A stretch of 64,000 nucleotides of DNA, taken from assembly GCF_001436275.1 (NCBI RefSeq), contig NZ_AZEH01000037.1:22171-86170 (forward strand). Direction: 5' to 3'. Each line of letters begins with the position of its first letter. The stretch's first letter is position 1. Below are positions 41,408 to 50,842 of the stretch, piece by piece. Both the position numbers and the translations under genes were made by a program. The notes under the pieces are model-generated. The model did no database searches. It saw only the letters and a list, made by a program, of their open reading frames with translations, and was not told where the DNA came from. The DNA is from Liquorilactobacillus oeni DSM 19972 (GTDB taxonomy: Bacteria > Bacillota > Bacilli > Lactobacillales > Lactobacillaceae).

Positions 41408-41442
41408 GAGCTGAGGTAGAAAATACTGCGGTTCTTTTTTAT
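41408..41442 (+). terminator. Terminator after zwf
   Basis: AGAGCTGAGGTA pairs with TACTGCGGTTCT through Watson-Crick and G-T pairs with one mismatch and a short loop, then six T. It lies 16 bases after the zwf stop. Confidence 0.65.
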
Positions 41443-41459
41443 TATGGTATATTATAAAA

Positions 41460-41473
41460 CAAACATCTGTTCA
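41460..41473. promoter_or_regulatory. LexA-like SOS box before dinB
   Basis: CAAACATCTGTTCA matches 11 of 14 positions of the Gram-positive LexA box CGAACATATGTTCG. It begins just after a candidate -10 (TATTAT, 41450-41455) and lies 38 bases before dinB. dinB genes are often LexA-controlled, so induction by DNA damage is plausible. Confidence 0.5.
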
Positions 41474-41510
41474 GTAATGGAGACTGCTTTGTGAAGGGAG
41501 TCGGATAGAA

Positions 41511-42590
41511 ATGCGCAAAATAATTCACGTAGACATGGATGCTTTTTATGCATCAATCGAAATGCGTGATCAGCCTGTACTGCGTGCAAAGCCGCTTGTA
41601 ATAGCAAGAGATCCAAGACATAATAGCGGCAAAGGAGTAGTTGCTACTGCTAATTACAAGGCACGCAGCTTTAAGATTCATTCGGCAATGAGTGCGCAGA
41701 AAGCATTAGAATTATGTCCCCAGGCTGTTTTTGTACGCCCAAATTTTGAAAAGTACAAACTGATTTCTAATCAGATTCATGAAATTTTTCATGAATACAC
41801 CGATAAGATTGAACCCGTGGCATTTGATGAAGCATATTTAGACGTAACGCAAAATAAAAAGGAAATCTCTTCAGCTTTGCTTCTGGCACGAATGCTACAG
41901 CAAGAGATTTTTAAAAAAACTCATTTGACTTGTTCGACCGGTATTTCATACAATAAATTTCTTGCTAAAATGGCCTCTGATTTTCATAAACCAGCTGGAA
42001 TAACACTAGTAAGGAAAGAAGAAGCAGCTGCTTTTTTAGCTCCGCTGTCCATTGAAAAGTTTCGCGGTGTAGGTAAAAAGACTGCTGCGAAAATGCACGC
42101 ACTTAATATTTTTTCGGGAAAAGATCTATTTCAACAAAGCGAAGCTGAATTGATTGCTCATTTCGGCAAAATGGGGGCAGTCTTTTATCATCGTGTTCGA
42201 GGAATCGATGAACGAAAGGTGGAATGGCAGCGTAAACGTAAGTCAATTGGAAATGAAAGAACCTTTGCACAGGCTTTGAAAAGCAGTCAAGAAGTGGAAA
42301 AAGTATTGGCCTTTTTGGCACAGAAGCTGGAAGAAGGTTTGAGCAAGCAGCAACTGCATGGTAAAACACTGGTTTTAAAACTGCGTACTAGTGATTTTAA
42401 GACGGTTACCAAAAGGATGACGTATGATTCTTTTTTTAAAAATGACAGGAAATTATTTGCTTTTTATGGACAACAGATTTTTGAAGAACTGCAAAATGAG
42501 AGAATTGACGTACGGCTTTTGGGACTGACAATGACAAATTTAGCTTCTTTGCAGTTTGAAAATATAGAGCTGCCATTGTGGCAGAATTGA
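41511..42590 (+). CDS. dinB: DNA polymerase IV (Y-family)
   Basis: A translesion polymerase of 359 residues. The catalytic carboxylates lie in [12 protein letters not shown] and [12 protein letters not shown]. The palm, the fingers ([13 protein letters not shown]), the thumb with a helix-hairpin-helix ([15 protein letters not shown]) and the little-finger domain after about residue 230 are all present. It lacks a long C-terminal extension. GAAGGGAG precedes the ATG, and a LexA-like box lies upstream. Confidence 0.97.
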   Translation: MRKIIHVDMDAFYASIEMRDQPVLRAKPLVIARDPRHNSGKGVVATANYKARSFKIHSAMSAQKALELCPQAVFVRPNFEKYKLISNQIHEIFHEYTDKIEPVAFDEAYLDVTQNKKEISSALLLARMLQQEIFKKTHLTCSTGISYNKFLAKMASDFHKPAGITLVRKEEAAAFLAPLSIEKFRGVGKKTAAKMHALNIFSGKDLFQQSEAELIAHFGKMGAVFYHRVRGIDERKVEWQRKRKSIGNERTFAQALKSSQEVEKVLAFLAQKLEEGLSKQQLHGKTLVLKLRTSDFKTVTKRMTYDSFFKNDRKLFAFYGQQIFEELQNERIDVRLLGLTMTNLASLQFENIELPLWQN

Positions 42591-42653
42591 GAGCTTTGTA
42601 ATTAGCAGCTTTTACCGGTATACTTGTAATTGAAATAAAATGAGGTGAAAAGC

Positions 42654-43337
42654 ATGAAGTTAATATGGCATGGACATTCTGTTATTGAAATTATTACTAA
42701 TAATGATAAAGATATTTTAATAGATCCTTTTATCACAGATAATCCTTTGACTGATTTAAGGGTGGCTGACTGCCATCCTGATTATATTTTAGTAACTCAC
42801 GCACATCACGACCATTTGGGGGATACACTTGAAATTGCAAAAAAAAGCGACGCAAAAGTAATTGCCATTGCTGAGCTTGCGGCGTACCTTGGAAATCGTG
42901 GTGTTGACACTGAAGGGCTCAACTTCGGCGGTTCATTTAGAGCTGGGGGACTCCAGTTTAAGCTCGTACCAGCTTGGCATACTGCTGCACTTCCGCAACC
43001 AGACGGGTCATCTTTAACTTTAGGTGCTGCAGCTGGATTTGAACTGCACATAGATGGCAAAACTCTTTATGATGCGGGTGATACAGCCTTATTTTCTGAT
43101 ATGAAGTTAATAAATCATGGGCAAGGTGTTGATGTGGCTCTTTTGCCAATTGGCGATTACTTTACAATGGGAATTGAAGATGCGCTCATTGCAGCAGCAT
43201 TTGTCAAAGCACGCCATGTTTTACCCATCCATTACGATACTTTCCCGCAGATTAAACAAGATTCACAAAGGTTTATAGATAACCTTCCTGAAAATGTAGG
43301 GCTCAAAGTACAGATCGGACAAGCCTTTGAGCTTTAA
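42654..43337 (+). CDS. UPF0173 metallo-beta-lactamase-fold hydrolase
   Basis: A 227-residue hydrolase of the UPF0173 (YtkL-like) family. The metal ligands are in THAHHDHLGD, PAWHTA, YDAGDTALFSDM and LPIHYDTFP. The true substrate of the family is not established. The ATG at 42654 has GAGGTGA upstream. It starts a three-gene run with an NrnA-type enzyme and a helicase, which hints at nucleotide or RNA turnover. Confidence 0.9.
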   Translation: MKLIWHGHSVIEIITNNDKDILIDPFITDNPLTDLRVADCHPDYILVTHAHHDHLGDTLEIAKKSDAKVIAIAELAAYLGNRGVDTEGLNFGGSFRAGGLQFKLVPAWHTAALPQPDGSSLTLGAAAGFELHIDGKTLYDAGDTALFSDMKLINHGQGVDVALLPIGDYFTMGIEDALIAAAFVKARHVLPIHYDTFPQIKQDSQRFIDNLPENVGLKVQIGQAFEL

Positions 43338-43348
43338 GGAGATTTAAA

Positions 43349-44308
43349 ATGCCGATAGAAGAAGATATTTTTGCAAAGATACGAGAGTTTAAGACAATTA
43401 TTATTCATCGTCACCAAAGGCCTGATCCAGATGCTTATGGTTCACAGTGCGGACTGGCAGCTGTTTTACGCGCAAATTTTCCAGAAAAAGAAGTTTTTCA
43501 GGTTGGGGAAAATGTACATGGGTTGTCATGGATGGCTGAACCGGAAAAAATTGCAGACGACCTCTATAAAGAGGCACTTGTAATTGTTACAGATACTGCA
43601 AATCAACCGAGAGTTGATGATCAACGCTATACCAAGGGCAAGTGTCTTATAAAAATAGATCACCATCCTAACGAAGATCCTTACGGCGATCTTTGCTGGG
43701 TAAATACACAGGCTTCGAGTTGTTCCGAAATGATCGTTGATCTGGTAAACGCAATTTCACAGATTAAGCTTACCGACGAAGCAGCCAGATTGCTGTATGC
43801 TGGTATTGTGGGAGATACAGGACGTTTTATGTACGATGCCACAACTCCGCATACACTCAGAGTAGCTGCGCAGTTAACTGAATATAATTTTGATGCTGCA
43901 CATATTAATAGGTTTTTAGATAGTATTGCTTTACCGGTTGCGCGGCTGGCAGCTTACGTGTATGAAAATATGCAGCTGAGCGACCAAGGCGTAGCTCATA
44001 TTGTTCTCAATAATGATTTAATGAAAAAATTTGAATTAAAGGATGCCAGTACTGCTCCAGTTGTTCCCTTAATGGGAAAGGTTATCGGGGTAAAGTGCTG
44101 GACGATCTTTGTACAGCAAAAAGACGGCAGTTATCGTTTGCGGATTCGTTCCAAAGGGCCGGTTATCAATGAACTGGCAAAAGAGTACGGCGGCGGCGGG
44201 CATCCTCTTGCAAGTGGAGCATTTATGAAGGATGATACGCTGATTCCTGATTATTTGAAGAAATTAGATGCGATTGCAGCTGCATATACAGGAGAAAAAA
44301 ATGACTGA
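43349..44308 (+). CDS. DHH-family phosphoesterase, NrnA-like
   Basis: A 319-residue DHH/DHHA1 protein. The DHH domain holds HQRPDPDAYGS, TDTANQPR and KIDHHPNEDP; the DHHA1 domain ends with the GGGGHPLASGAF motif. This is the layout of NrnA, which degrades nano-RNAs of two to five nucleotides and pAp. A c-di-AMP/pApA role is also known for relatives. It overlaps the next gene by eight bases. Confidence 0.9.
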   Translation: MPIEEDIFAKIREFKTIIIHRHQRPDPDAYGSQCGLAAVLRANFPEKEVFQVGENVHGLSWMAEPEKIADDLYKEALVIVTDTANQPRVDDQRYTKGKCLIKIDHHPNEDPYGDLCWVNTQASSCSEMIVDLVNAISQIKLTDEAARLLYAGIVGDTGRFMYDATTPHTLRVAAQLTEYNFDAAHINRFLDSIALPVARLAAYVYENMQLSDQGVAHIVLNNDLMKKFELKDASTAPVVPLMGKVIGVKCWTIFVQQKDGSYRLRIRSKGPVINELAKEYGGGGHPLASGAFMKDDTLIPDYLKKLDAIAAAYTGEKND

Positions 44309-45641
44309 AACATTTCAACAATTTGGCTTCAAATCATTTATTAATGAAGCCTTAAAAGAGATTAACTTTAAACAACCAACTGCAGTACAAGAAAAGCTGA
44401 TACCTGTTATTATGGAAGGCAAAAGTGTAGTGGGACAATCACAAACAGGAAGCGGAAAAACCCATACTTTTTTATTGCCGTTATTGAACGAGCTTGATCC
44501 TGAAGTGCATGAGGTTCAAGCTGTGATTACGACTCCTAGTAGGGAGCTTGCTTATCAAATCCATGAAGCCGCAAAACAAATCGTAAGGAAAAGCACAAAA
44601 ACAATTAGTCTTGCAAATTATGTGGGCGGTACTGATAAACAGCGACAAGTAGAAAAACTTCAACACAGACAGCCCCAGCTGGTAATCGGGACTCCAGGCC
44701 GAATTGTAGATTTAATGAATGAACAAGCTTTAGATATTCATAAAGCACATTCACTGGTAGTCGACGAGGCTGACATGACTTTGGATTTGGGTTTCTTAAA
44801 GGAAGTTGATACCATTGCATCTGCTCTTCCGCAAGATCTTCAAATGCTGGTTTTTTCAGCGACAATCCCCGAAAAACTAAAGCCGTTCTTAAAAAAATAT
44901 ATGCAAGCACCAGTAATTGAAGAAATCAAGAGTAAAACAGTCATCAGCCCGACAATTGATAATTGGCTGCTTTCAACAAAAGGAAAAGCACGAAATGATT
45001 TGATCCTTAAACTATTAACACTTGGACAACCATATTTGGCACTCATTTTCACAAATACAAAAACACGGGCTGATGAACTCACAGATTATTTAAGGGCCCA
45101 GGGACTAAGGGTTGCTAAGGTTCACGGAGGAATTCTGCCGCGTCAACGCAAAAGAATTATGCGGGAAATTCAAAATTTGGAATACCAATTTGTTGTTGCA
45201 ACTGATCTTGCAGCTCGTGGAATCGACATTGAAGGAGTTTCACACATTATCAATGACGAAATTCCAGAAGACCTTGAATTCTTTATCCACCGTGTTGGAC
45301 GAACCGGCCGAAATGGGATGAAAGGGATCGCAATTACACTGTATGATCCTAATGATGATACTAAAATTTCAGAACTTGAGGAAATGGGAATAAAATTCAA
45401 ACCCAAAGCTTTGAAGAACGGTGAAATTGTTGACTCTTATGATCGTGACCGTCGCCAAAAAAGACATATTAAAAAGGAAAAATTAGATGTCGGCTTAGTT
45501 GGCCTTGTTAAAAAAGAGCGTAAAAAGAGAAAACCGGGCTATCGTAAAAAGATTAAACGTGCGATTAGGAATAAGGAACAACAGGATCGGAAAATAGCAA
45601 GGAGACAAGAAAAGCGTTCCAAGTATAGAGATTCTAAATGA
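44301..45641 (+). CDS. cshB: DEAD-box RNA helicase, CshB-like
   Basis: A 446-residue ATP-dependent RNA helicase. Motifs in order are the Q motif (INFKQPTAVQEKLI), Walker A GQSQTGSGKTH, TTPSREL, TPGR, VVDEADM, FSATIP, then RecA2 with ATDLAARGIDIEG and HRVGRTGRNG. The last 70 residues are rich in Lys and Arg, suiting RNA or ribosome binding. The size and tail resemble CshB/YqfR, a cold-shock helicase. The ATG at 44301 has AGGAGAA upstream and overlaps the DHH gene. Confidence 0.9.
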   Translation: MTETFQQFGFKSFINEALKEINFKQPTAVQEKLIPVIMEGKSVVGQSQTGSGKTHTFLLPLLNELDPEVHEVQAVITTPSRELAYQIHEAAKQIVRKSTKTISLANYVGGTDKQRQVEKLQHRQPQLVIGTPGRIVDLMNEQALDIHKAHSLVVDEADMTLDLGFLKEVDTIASALPQDLQMLVFSATIPEKLKPFLKKYMQAPVIEEIKSKTVISPTIDNWLLSTKGKARNDLILKLLTLGQPYLALIFTNTKTRADELTDYLRAQGLRVAKVHGGILPRQRKRIMREIQNLEYQFVVATDLAARGIDIEGVSHIINDEIPEDLEFFIHRVGRTGRNGMKGIAITLYDPNDDTKISELEEMGIKFKPKALKNGEIVDSYDRDRRQKRHIKKEKLDVGLVGLVKKERKKRKPGYRKKIKRAIRNKEQQDRKIARRQEKRSKYRDSK

Positions 45642-45645
45642 CAAA

Positions 45646-45674
45646 TTGACAATCCTTGATAATTCTAATATAAT
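45646..45674 (+). promoter_or_regulatory. Consensus promoter of the alaS T-box transcript
   Basis: A perfect TTGACA (45646-45651) and TATAAT (45669-45674) are separated by 17 bases, starting four bases after the helicase stop. The predicted transcript start lies near 45681, just before stem I of the T-box. Confidence 0.9.
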
Positions 45675-45689
45675 TTTAGAGGATTTTAG

Positions 45690-45887
45690 AAGACAGGATA
45701 TGCCGTAACCTATAATAAAAGAGAAGGTTCACTTGGTGAAAGAATCTATTTTAAAGTTAGGGTGCTCCCTGTTAATTTTTAAAACGCAACTCAGCGTTAT
45801 TGAGATTAAAGAGGTTAACGACAACATCGTTGCAAGTAAGGTGGTACCGCGCATCCAGCGTCCTTACTGCAACGGTGTTTTTGTTGT
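45690..45887 (+). promoter_or_regulatory. T-box leader controlling alaS (Ala specifier)
   Basis: A T-box riboswitch. The T-box is GGTGGTACCGCG at 45840-45851. The terminator joins AACATCGTTGCA (from 45823) and AGTAAGG with CCTTACT and GCAACGGTGTT (45862-45879), followed by a T-rich stretch. Stem I is closed by ACAGG (45693-45697) with CCTGT (45768-45772). The specifier just 5' of that strand is GCT at 45764-45766, an Ala codon. Stem I is only about 80 bases long, shorter than in the argS leader. Confidence 0.9.
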
Positions 45888-45912
45888 TTGAGGGAGGAAG
45901 AAAAGAAATAAG

Positions 45913-48561
45913 ATGAAAAAATTAACGAGTGCTCAAATCAGAAAAATGTATCTGGACTTTTTCAAAGAAAAAGGGCATACAGTAATGCCCAGTGCTTCAT
46001 TAATTCCACATGATGATCCTACTCTATTGTGGATTAATTCAGGGGTTGCAACAATGAAGAAGTTCTTTGATGGAACGGTGGTTCCGCAGAATCCTAGAAT
46101 CACAAGTTCACAAAAAAGTATCAGAACAAATGATATTGAAAACGTAGGTCATACTGCACGACATCATACACTTTTTGAAATGCTCGGCAATTTTTCAGTA
46201 GGGGATTATTTTAAAGAAGAAGCAATCACTTGGGCTTGGGAATTACTAACCAGCCCAAAATGGTTTGCGATGGATCCAAAACGCCTTTATGTGACTGTCT
46301 ATCCTAAAGATACGGAAGCAAAAAGAATTTGGCACGAGGTTGCTGGTGTAGCACAAAACCATATTTACGAGGTTGAGGATAATTTCTGGGATATAGGTGA
46401 AGGGCCTAGCGGCCCAGATTCAGAAATTTTCTATGATCGTGGTCAAGAATTTAATAATCTGCCAGCAGATGATCCTGAAAGTTATCCAGGCGGAGAAAAT
46501 GAACGCTACCTTGAGATTTGGAATATTGTTTTTTCTGAATTCAATCATAAACCTGATGGAACCTATGAACCGTTGCCGCATAAAAATATTGATACAGGAA
46601 TGGGCCTGGAACGTGTTGTTTCTGTCTTTCAAAATGCACGCACAAACTTTGAAACTGATTTGTTCTTACCTTTGATTAATGAAACCGCCAAGATCAGTGG
46701 ACAAAAGCAATATGGAGATAGTTCAGATACAGATGTTTCCTTTAAAGTAATTGCAGACCATATTCGAGCAGTCACGTTTGCAATTGGTGATGGTGCATTG
46801 CCTTCAAATGAAGGCCGCGGGTATGTTATTAGGCGTTTGATCCGCAGAGCGGTAATGCATGGGCAGAAGTTAGGAATTGAACAAGCATTTCTTTATCGTT
46901 TAGTTCCGCTTGTGGGTAAGATTATGGAATCGTATTATCCAGAAGTGCTTAAACAGTCAGATTATATTTCCAAGGTTGTAAAGATGGAAGAAGACCGTTT
47001 TAACGAAACACTTAAAGATGGACTGCAGTTATTGAATGAAATGATAGCAGCTGCCAAAAAAGAACAGTTGGCTGAACTTTCTGGAAAAGAAGCCTTCAAA
47101 CTTTATGATACTTATGGGTTCCCCGTTGAACTGACAAAAGAGTATGCTCAAGAGCAAGGGTTAAGCATTGATGAAAAAGAATTTGATTCTGAGATGCAAA
47201 AACAAAAGCAGCGGGCAAGAAATGCTCGCAGCAATGCCAAGTCAATGGGTGTACAAAATGCGCTTTTAACAGATATTACAACTAAAAGTGAATATGTGGG
47301 TTATCAAGCACTTACGACTAACGGAACTTTGAAGGATATTATTGTGGGTGAAAAGCTAGTTAAAGAAGTTAAAGATGGAACAGCTGTTTTGATATTTAGC
47401 CGTACCCCTTTTTATGCTGAAATGGGAGGCCAAGTTGCTGATCAGGGTGTGATTAAAAATGCTGAAGGAAAAATTGTTGCAGAGGTTACAGATGTGCAGC
47501 ACGCTCCTAAAGGACAAAACATGCATACTGTGAAAGTTTTGCTCCCATTAAAACTTAATGAAAACTATACTCTTGAAGTCGATCAGGTATTCCATGATAA
47601 GGTACGCAAGAATCATACTGCAACTCATCTTCTGGACCAGGCACTACGGGATGTTTTAGGTAGTCATACTCATCAGGCAGGTTCTTTAGTCGAGCCGACT
47701 TACTTACGATTTGATTTTACGAATCTAGGTTCGGTTACCAACGAAGATTTAAATAAAGTTGAAAAAATAGTAAATGAAAAAATCTGGCAGAATTTAAAAG
47801 TCGAAACAATTGAAACTGATATAGAATCAGCTAAGAAATTAGGAGCAATTGCACTCTTTACTGAAAAGTATGGCGAGCAGGTTCGTGTAGTTAAGGTTGG
47901 AGATTATTCAACTGAGTTCTGTGGCGGCAACCACGTTGATAGTACTGGAGAACTTGGTTTGTTTAAAATAGTATCTGAATCAGGTGTAGGTGCTGGAGTA
48001 AGAAGGATCGAGGCAGTTACTTCTAAAGAAGCATATGAGTTCTTAGAACTTCATACTCAGCTTTTGCATGATGTTGGTAAAGAACTAAAGGTAGCACAAG
48101 TAAAAGAAATTCCGCATCGCGTTGGGCTGCTGCAGACAGAAATCAAGCAGCTGGAACAACAAGTTGCTACACTTGAAGCTAAGATTGCTAGTCAGCAGGC
48201 TGCAAATATTTTTGAGCAGAGTGAAAAAATTGGCAAATTTACCCTTATTAAAGCACAAGTTAAAGTTGCCGGTATGGATCAGCTGCGTCAGCTTGCTGAT
48301 CAATGGAAAACTAAAAACTATTCTGATGTACTGGTCCTTGCAACCGCAATTGCAAAAGACAAGGTTAATTTGATTGCAGCAGTTTCTCCAGAAGCGGTAA
48401 AGTCCGGTTTGAAGGCGGGTGACCTGATTAAGGCAATTGCACCGAAAGTCGGCGGCGGTGGTGGCGGCCGTCCTGACTTGGCGCAGGCGGGAGGCAAAAA
48501 ACCTGCAGGTATCAGCTCTGCTCTTTCAACAGCAGCAGATTGGTTAAAGGAAAAAGAATAA
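45913..48561 (+). CDS. alaS: Alanyl-tRNA synthetase
   Basis: A class II synthetase of 882 residues. The catalytic core opens with TSAQIRKMYLDFFKEKGH and has motif 2 near TSSQKSIRTNDIENVG. The editing domain carries the metal-binding HTATHLLDQAL and CGGNHVDSTGE. The C-terminal oligomerisation domain ends in the glycine-rich VGGGGGGRPDLAQAGG. GAGGGAGG precedes the ATG. Expression is controlled by the Ala T-box upstream. Confidence 0.98.
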   Translation: MKKLTSAQIRKMYLDFFKEKGHTVMPSASLIPHDDPTLLWINSGVATMKKFFDGTVVPQNPRITSSQKSIRTNDIENVGHTARHHTLFEMLGNFSVGDYFKEEAITWAWELLTSPKWFAMDPKRLYVTVYPKDTEAKRIWHEVAGVAQNHIYEVEDNFWDIGEGPSGPDSEIFYDRGQEFNNLPADDPESYPGGENERYLEIWNIVFSEFNHKPDGTYEPLPHKNIDTGMGLERVVSVFQNARTNFETDLFLPLINETAKISGQKQYGDSSDTDVSFKVIADHIRAVTFAIGDGALPSNEGRGYVIRRLIRRAVMHGQKLGIEQAFLYRLVPLVGKIMESYYPEVLKQSDYISKVVKMEEDRFNETLKDGLQLLNEMIAAAKKEQLAELSGKEAFKLYDTYGFPVELTKEYAQEQGLSIDEKEFDSEMQKQKQRARNARSNAKSMGVQNALLTDITTKSEYVGYQALTTNGTLKDIIVGEKLVKEVKDGTAVLIFSRTPFYAEMGGQVADQGVIKNAEGKIVAEVTDVQHAPKGQNMHTVKVLLPLKLNENYTLEVDQVFHDKVRKNHTATHLLDQALRDVLGSHTHQAGSLVEPTYLRFDFTNLGSVTNEDLNKVEKIVNEKIWQNLKVETIETDIESAKKLGAIALFTEKYGEQVRVVKVGDYSTEFCGGNHVDSTGELGLFKIVSESGVGAGVRRIEAVTSKEAYEFLELHTQLLHDVGKELKVAQVKEIPHRVGLLQTEIKQLEQQVATLEAKIASQQAANIFEQSEKIGKFTLIKAQVKVAGMDQLRQLADQWKTKNYSDVLVLATAIAKDKVNLIAAVSPEAVKSGLKAGDLIKAIAPKVGGGGGGRPDLAQAGGKKPAGISSALSTAADWLKEKE

Positions 48562-48572
48562 AAGAGTTTATT

Positions 48573-48646
48573 TTTCAATATTTTATCAAAAAATATTGAA
48601 ATTAAATTAAAGGGCTGTTACGAAACTGATGTTTTGTTTCAGCCTG
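48573..48646. repeat. AT-rich palindrome and degenerate dispersed repeat (5) after alaS
   Basis: Two hairpins follow alaS. The first is a perfect 12-bp stem (TTTCAATATTTT, 48573-48584, with AAAATATTGAAA, 48590-48601). The second, at 48611-48646, is a decayed copy of the GGGCTG...CAAAAC palindrome (GGGCTGTTACGAAAC against GTTTTGTTTCAGCCT). Either may end the alaS transcript. Confidence 0.55.
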
Positions 48647-48759
48647 TTTGTTTATTAGAGCTATTCTGCGTAATTTATAGTGGATTGTAAAGGAAAAGCA
48701 TCAATCCGATTACAGACTTATCATTTGTGTTACGGTATGGTTACAAGGCGATGTTTTGA

Positions 48760-48788
48760 TTGTGACAACCTTTTTTCTCTAGTAGAAT
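48760..48788 (+). promoter_or_regulatory. Candidate promoter of ireB-ruvX
   Basis: TTGTGA (48760-48765) and TAGAAT (48783-48788) are 17 bases apart, 33 bases before the ireB start. Confidence 0.5.
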
Positions 48789-48821
48789 AGTAACAGGAGT
48801 TGTGCAGCGGAGGTGCTTGCA

Positions 48822-49085
48822 ATGAGTTCTTTAGATAAAACAATGTATTTTGATTTTGAAGATGGTAATCAAAAAAATGTACACGAAACACTTGTGACAG
48901 TTTATCAGGCACTAGAAGAAAAGGGCTACAATCCCATTAATCAAATAGTAGGGTATCTTATGTCTGGAGACCCGGCTTATATTCCCCGGTTGAATGATGC
49001 CCGTAATTTGATTAGAAAACACGAGCGTGACGAAATTGTTGAGGAGTTGGTACGCTCTTACCTTAACAAGGAGGGTAAAAAGTGA
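48822..49085 (+). CDS. IreB-family regulatory protein (UPF0297/DUF965)
   Basis: An 87-residue cytosolic protein. The conserved [38 protein letters not shown] and [11 protein letters not shown] segments identify the family. In Enterococcus faecalis, IreB is phosphorylated by the Ser/Thr kinase IreK and lowers cephalosporin resistance. The start at 48822 has GGAGGTG upstream. Its stop overlaps the ruvX start by four bases. Confidence 0.95.
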   Translation: MSSLDKTMYFDFEDGNQKNVHETLVTVYQALEEKGYNPINQIVGYLMSGDPAYIPRLNDARNLIRKHERDEIVEELVRSYLNKEGKK

Positions 49086-49513
49086 GCAGGCTAATGGGAT
49101 TGGATGTTGGTTCTCGGACTGTCGGTGTTGCCGTCAGTGATCTTTTAGGATGGACCGCGCAAGGGATAGAAATTATTCCCATTGATGAAGAACAACAAAA
49201 TTTTGGTATAGAGCGTGTCAAAAAACTGGTGGCCAAGTTTGAAGTTACTGGTTTTGTTGTAGGTCTTCCAAAGAATATGAATAATACTTCTGGTCCACGG
49301 GTAGAAGCCTCTAAAAACTATGGTAAGCTTTTAATGGATAACTTCAATCTGCCCGTTGATTATCAAGATGAGAGGCTGACTACTGTTGAAGCAGAACGGA
49401 TGTTGGTCGAACAAGCTGATACGTCGCGTAAGAAACGCAAGAAAGTTATCGACAAGGTTGCAGCTGGACTTATTTTGCAAAACTACCTTGACCGTAAAGG
49501 GCCCTTATTGTAA
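49082..49513 (+). CDS. ruvX: Putative Holliday junction resolvase / pre-16S rRNA nuclease (YqgF family)
   Basis: A 143-residue RNase H-fold nuclease of the RuvX/YqgF family. It shows [27 protein letters not shown] and [15 protein letters not shown]. Family members have been linked both to junction resolution and to 16S rRNA 5' maturation; the sequence does not settle which. The start is GTG, coupled to ireB. Confidence 0.94.
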   Translation: MSRLMGLDVGSRTVGVAVSDLLGWTAQGIEIIPIDEEQQNFGIERVKKLVAKFEVTGFVVGLPKNMNNTSGPRVEASKNYGKLLMDNFNLPVDYQDERLTTVEAERMLVEQADTSRKKRKKVIDKVAAGLILQNYLDRKGPLL

Positions 49514-49549
49514 AACACAAAGTTTTTAACACAGAAATGAGGCAGTTTA

Positions 49550-49837
49550 ATGAGCGAAGAAGATAGTTTAATTACACTTGTTGATGAAAACGGCAATGAA
49601 ACTCTATATGAGATACTTTTTACTTTTGAGTCTGATGATTACGGTAAATCGTATATTCTATTAATTCCTGCAGGAACACAGCCTGAAGAACAGGTTGATG
49701 TCCTTGCATTTTCATTTGATCCAGACGAAAATGGAGAAGCAAATGATGCTGAATTGCATGATATTGAAAGTTATGAGGAATGGGATATGGTTGAAGGAGT
49801 TTTGGACACATTCTTAAATGATGAGAATATGCAATAA
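49550..49837 (+). CDS. DUF1292 protein
   Basis: A 95-residue, strongly acidic protein with the DUF1292 pattern (ITLVDENGNETLYEILFTFE, YILLIPAG and LAFSFDPDE). Function is unknown. The ireB-ruvX-DUF1292 order is conserved across Firmicutes (yrzL-yrrK-yrzB in Bacillus). A strong terminator follows. Confidence 0.92.
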   Translation: MSEEDSLITLVDENGNETLYEILFTFESDDYGKSYILLIPAGTQPEEQVDVLAFSFDPDENGEANDAELHDIESYEEWDMVEGVLDTFLNDENMQ

Positions 49838-49887
49838 AAAAAGACTTTCGGAATTTTAGAGGAAGAATCCAAGTAAATCGTGTTTTG

Positions 49888-49932
49888 CCCTAAAAGTTAA
49901 AGCTACAATTTAACTTTTAGGGTTCTTTTTTG
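49888..49932 (+). terminator. Terminator after DUF1292
   Basis: A perfect 14-bp stem (CCCTAAAAGTTAAA at 49888-49901 with its complement at 49909-49922) and a seven-base loop, then TTCTTTTTT. It closes the ireB-ruvX-DUF1292 operon. Confidence 0.9.
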
Positions 49933-50014
49933 TTAAATTTCATTCAATAATAAAAAGAAATGTATTTTTATGCTAGAATTAAATTACGTAACTTTGAATT
50001 AGGGAGGTTCCAAA

Positions 50015-50263
50015 ATGTCAGAAGGCAAACGGCGTTTTAAAGCTCATATTGCCGGTGAAGACTATATTATTATCGGAGACAGTTCGACCCAGCATATGGA
50101 AATTGTTGTCAAATTAGTGGAACAGCAATTCAAGGAGATTAATCAACTGATGCCTGGTTTAAGTAAAGAAAGGGCGGCTGTTTTGCTGGCCATTAATGCA
50201 GTTTCTGATCAGATTTATAAACAAGAAGAATTAGACCGTTTAAAAGATGAAAAGAACAACTAG
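50015..50263 (+). CDS. zapA: Cell division protein ZapA
   Basis: An 82-residue coiled-coil protein that cross-links FtsZ filaments. The N-terminal KRRFKAHIAGEDYIIIGDSS and the C-terminal helix are typical. GGGAGG precedes the ATG. An extended -10 (TGCTAGAAT, 49971-49979) lies upstream. cvpA follows after 18 bases. Confidence 0.88.
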   Translation: MSEGKRRFKAHIAGEDYIIIGDSSTQHMEIVVKLVEQQFKEINQLMPGLSKERAAVLLAINAVSDQIYKQEELDRLKDEKNN

Positions 50264-50281
50264 AAAAGCAGGTGAGTTGGT

Positions 50282-50842
50282 ATGCTTATTACAATAATTA
50301 TCGTTATTTTGTTGATTTTAGCTTATTTTAATGGAGCAAGAAGAGGATTGGTTCTTACCTTGCTTGATTTGGTTGGATTAATAGTAATCTTTTTTCTTGC
50401 AGCTAAATTTTCAGCGGTTTTGGGTGAATGGCTGTATCTTTTAGTAAAATTATTTGAGAAAAATCAAGCGTCTTGGCAGGCTGTTCAGGGTAATTCACTA
50501 ACTGGGAGCAATACTTTTTACTATGGAATTGCTTACTGGCTGATTATTATTGTGGGTGGTTTAGTCATCAGAAGAATTATTCGCAGTTTGAATATGATCA
50601 CGAAAATACCAATTATAAAACAATTGAATTCGATTGCAGGAGGAGTTTTCTCGCTCGTTTTAGTATATCTATTGATTTTTGCAGGCTTATTATTTTTGCA
50701 GGCATGGCCGAGTGAAGCAATTAGGAATAATATTGAAGACTCTCAACTTGCTCAGGTGATTTTACACAAAACGCCGGTCATTTCACAGCAGATTCTTGAA
50801 GAACTGGATCAGAATACTACTTCAGAGGAGACAAATATATGA
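50282..50842 (+). CDS. CvpA-family membrane protein
   Basis: A 186-residue protein with four hydrophobic segments (about residues 1-20, 25-50, 78-98 and 118-142). It matches the CvpA family, named for colicin V production but of unclear general role. The opening NGARRGLVLTLLDLVGLI is characteristic. The zapA-cvpA-mutS2 order is conserved in Bacillales and Lactobacillales. It overlaps mutS2 by four bases. Confidence 0.9.
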   Translation: MLITIIIVILLILAYFNGARRGLVLTLLDLVGLIVIFFLAAKFSAVLGEWLYLLVKLFEKNQASWQAVQGNSLTGSNTFYYGIAYWLIIIVGGLVIRRIIRSLNMITKIPIIKQLNSIAGGVFSLVLVYLLIFAGLLFLQAWPSEAIRNNIEDSQLAQVILHKTPVISQQILEELDQNTTSEETNI

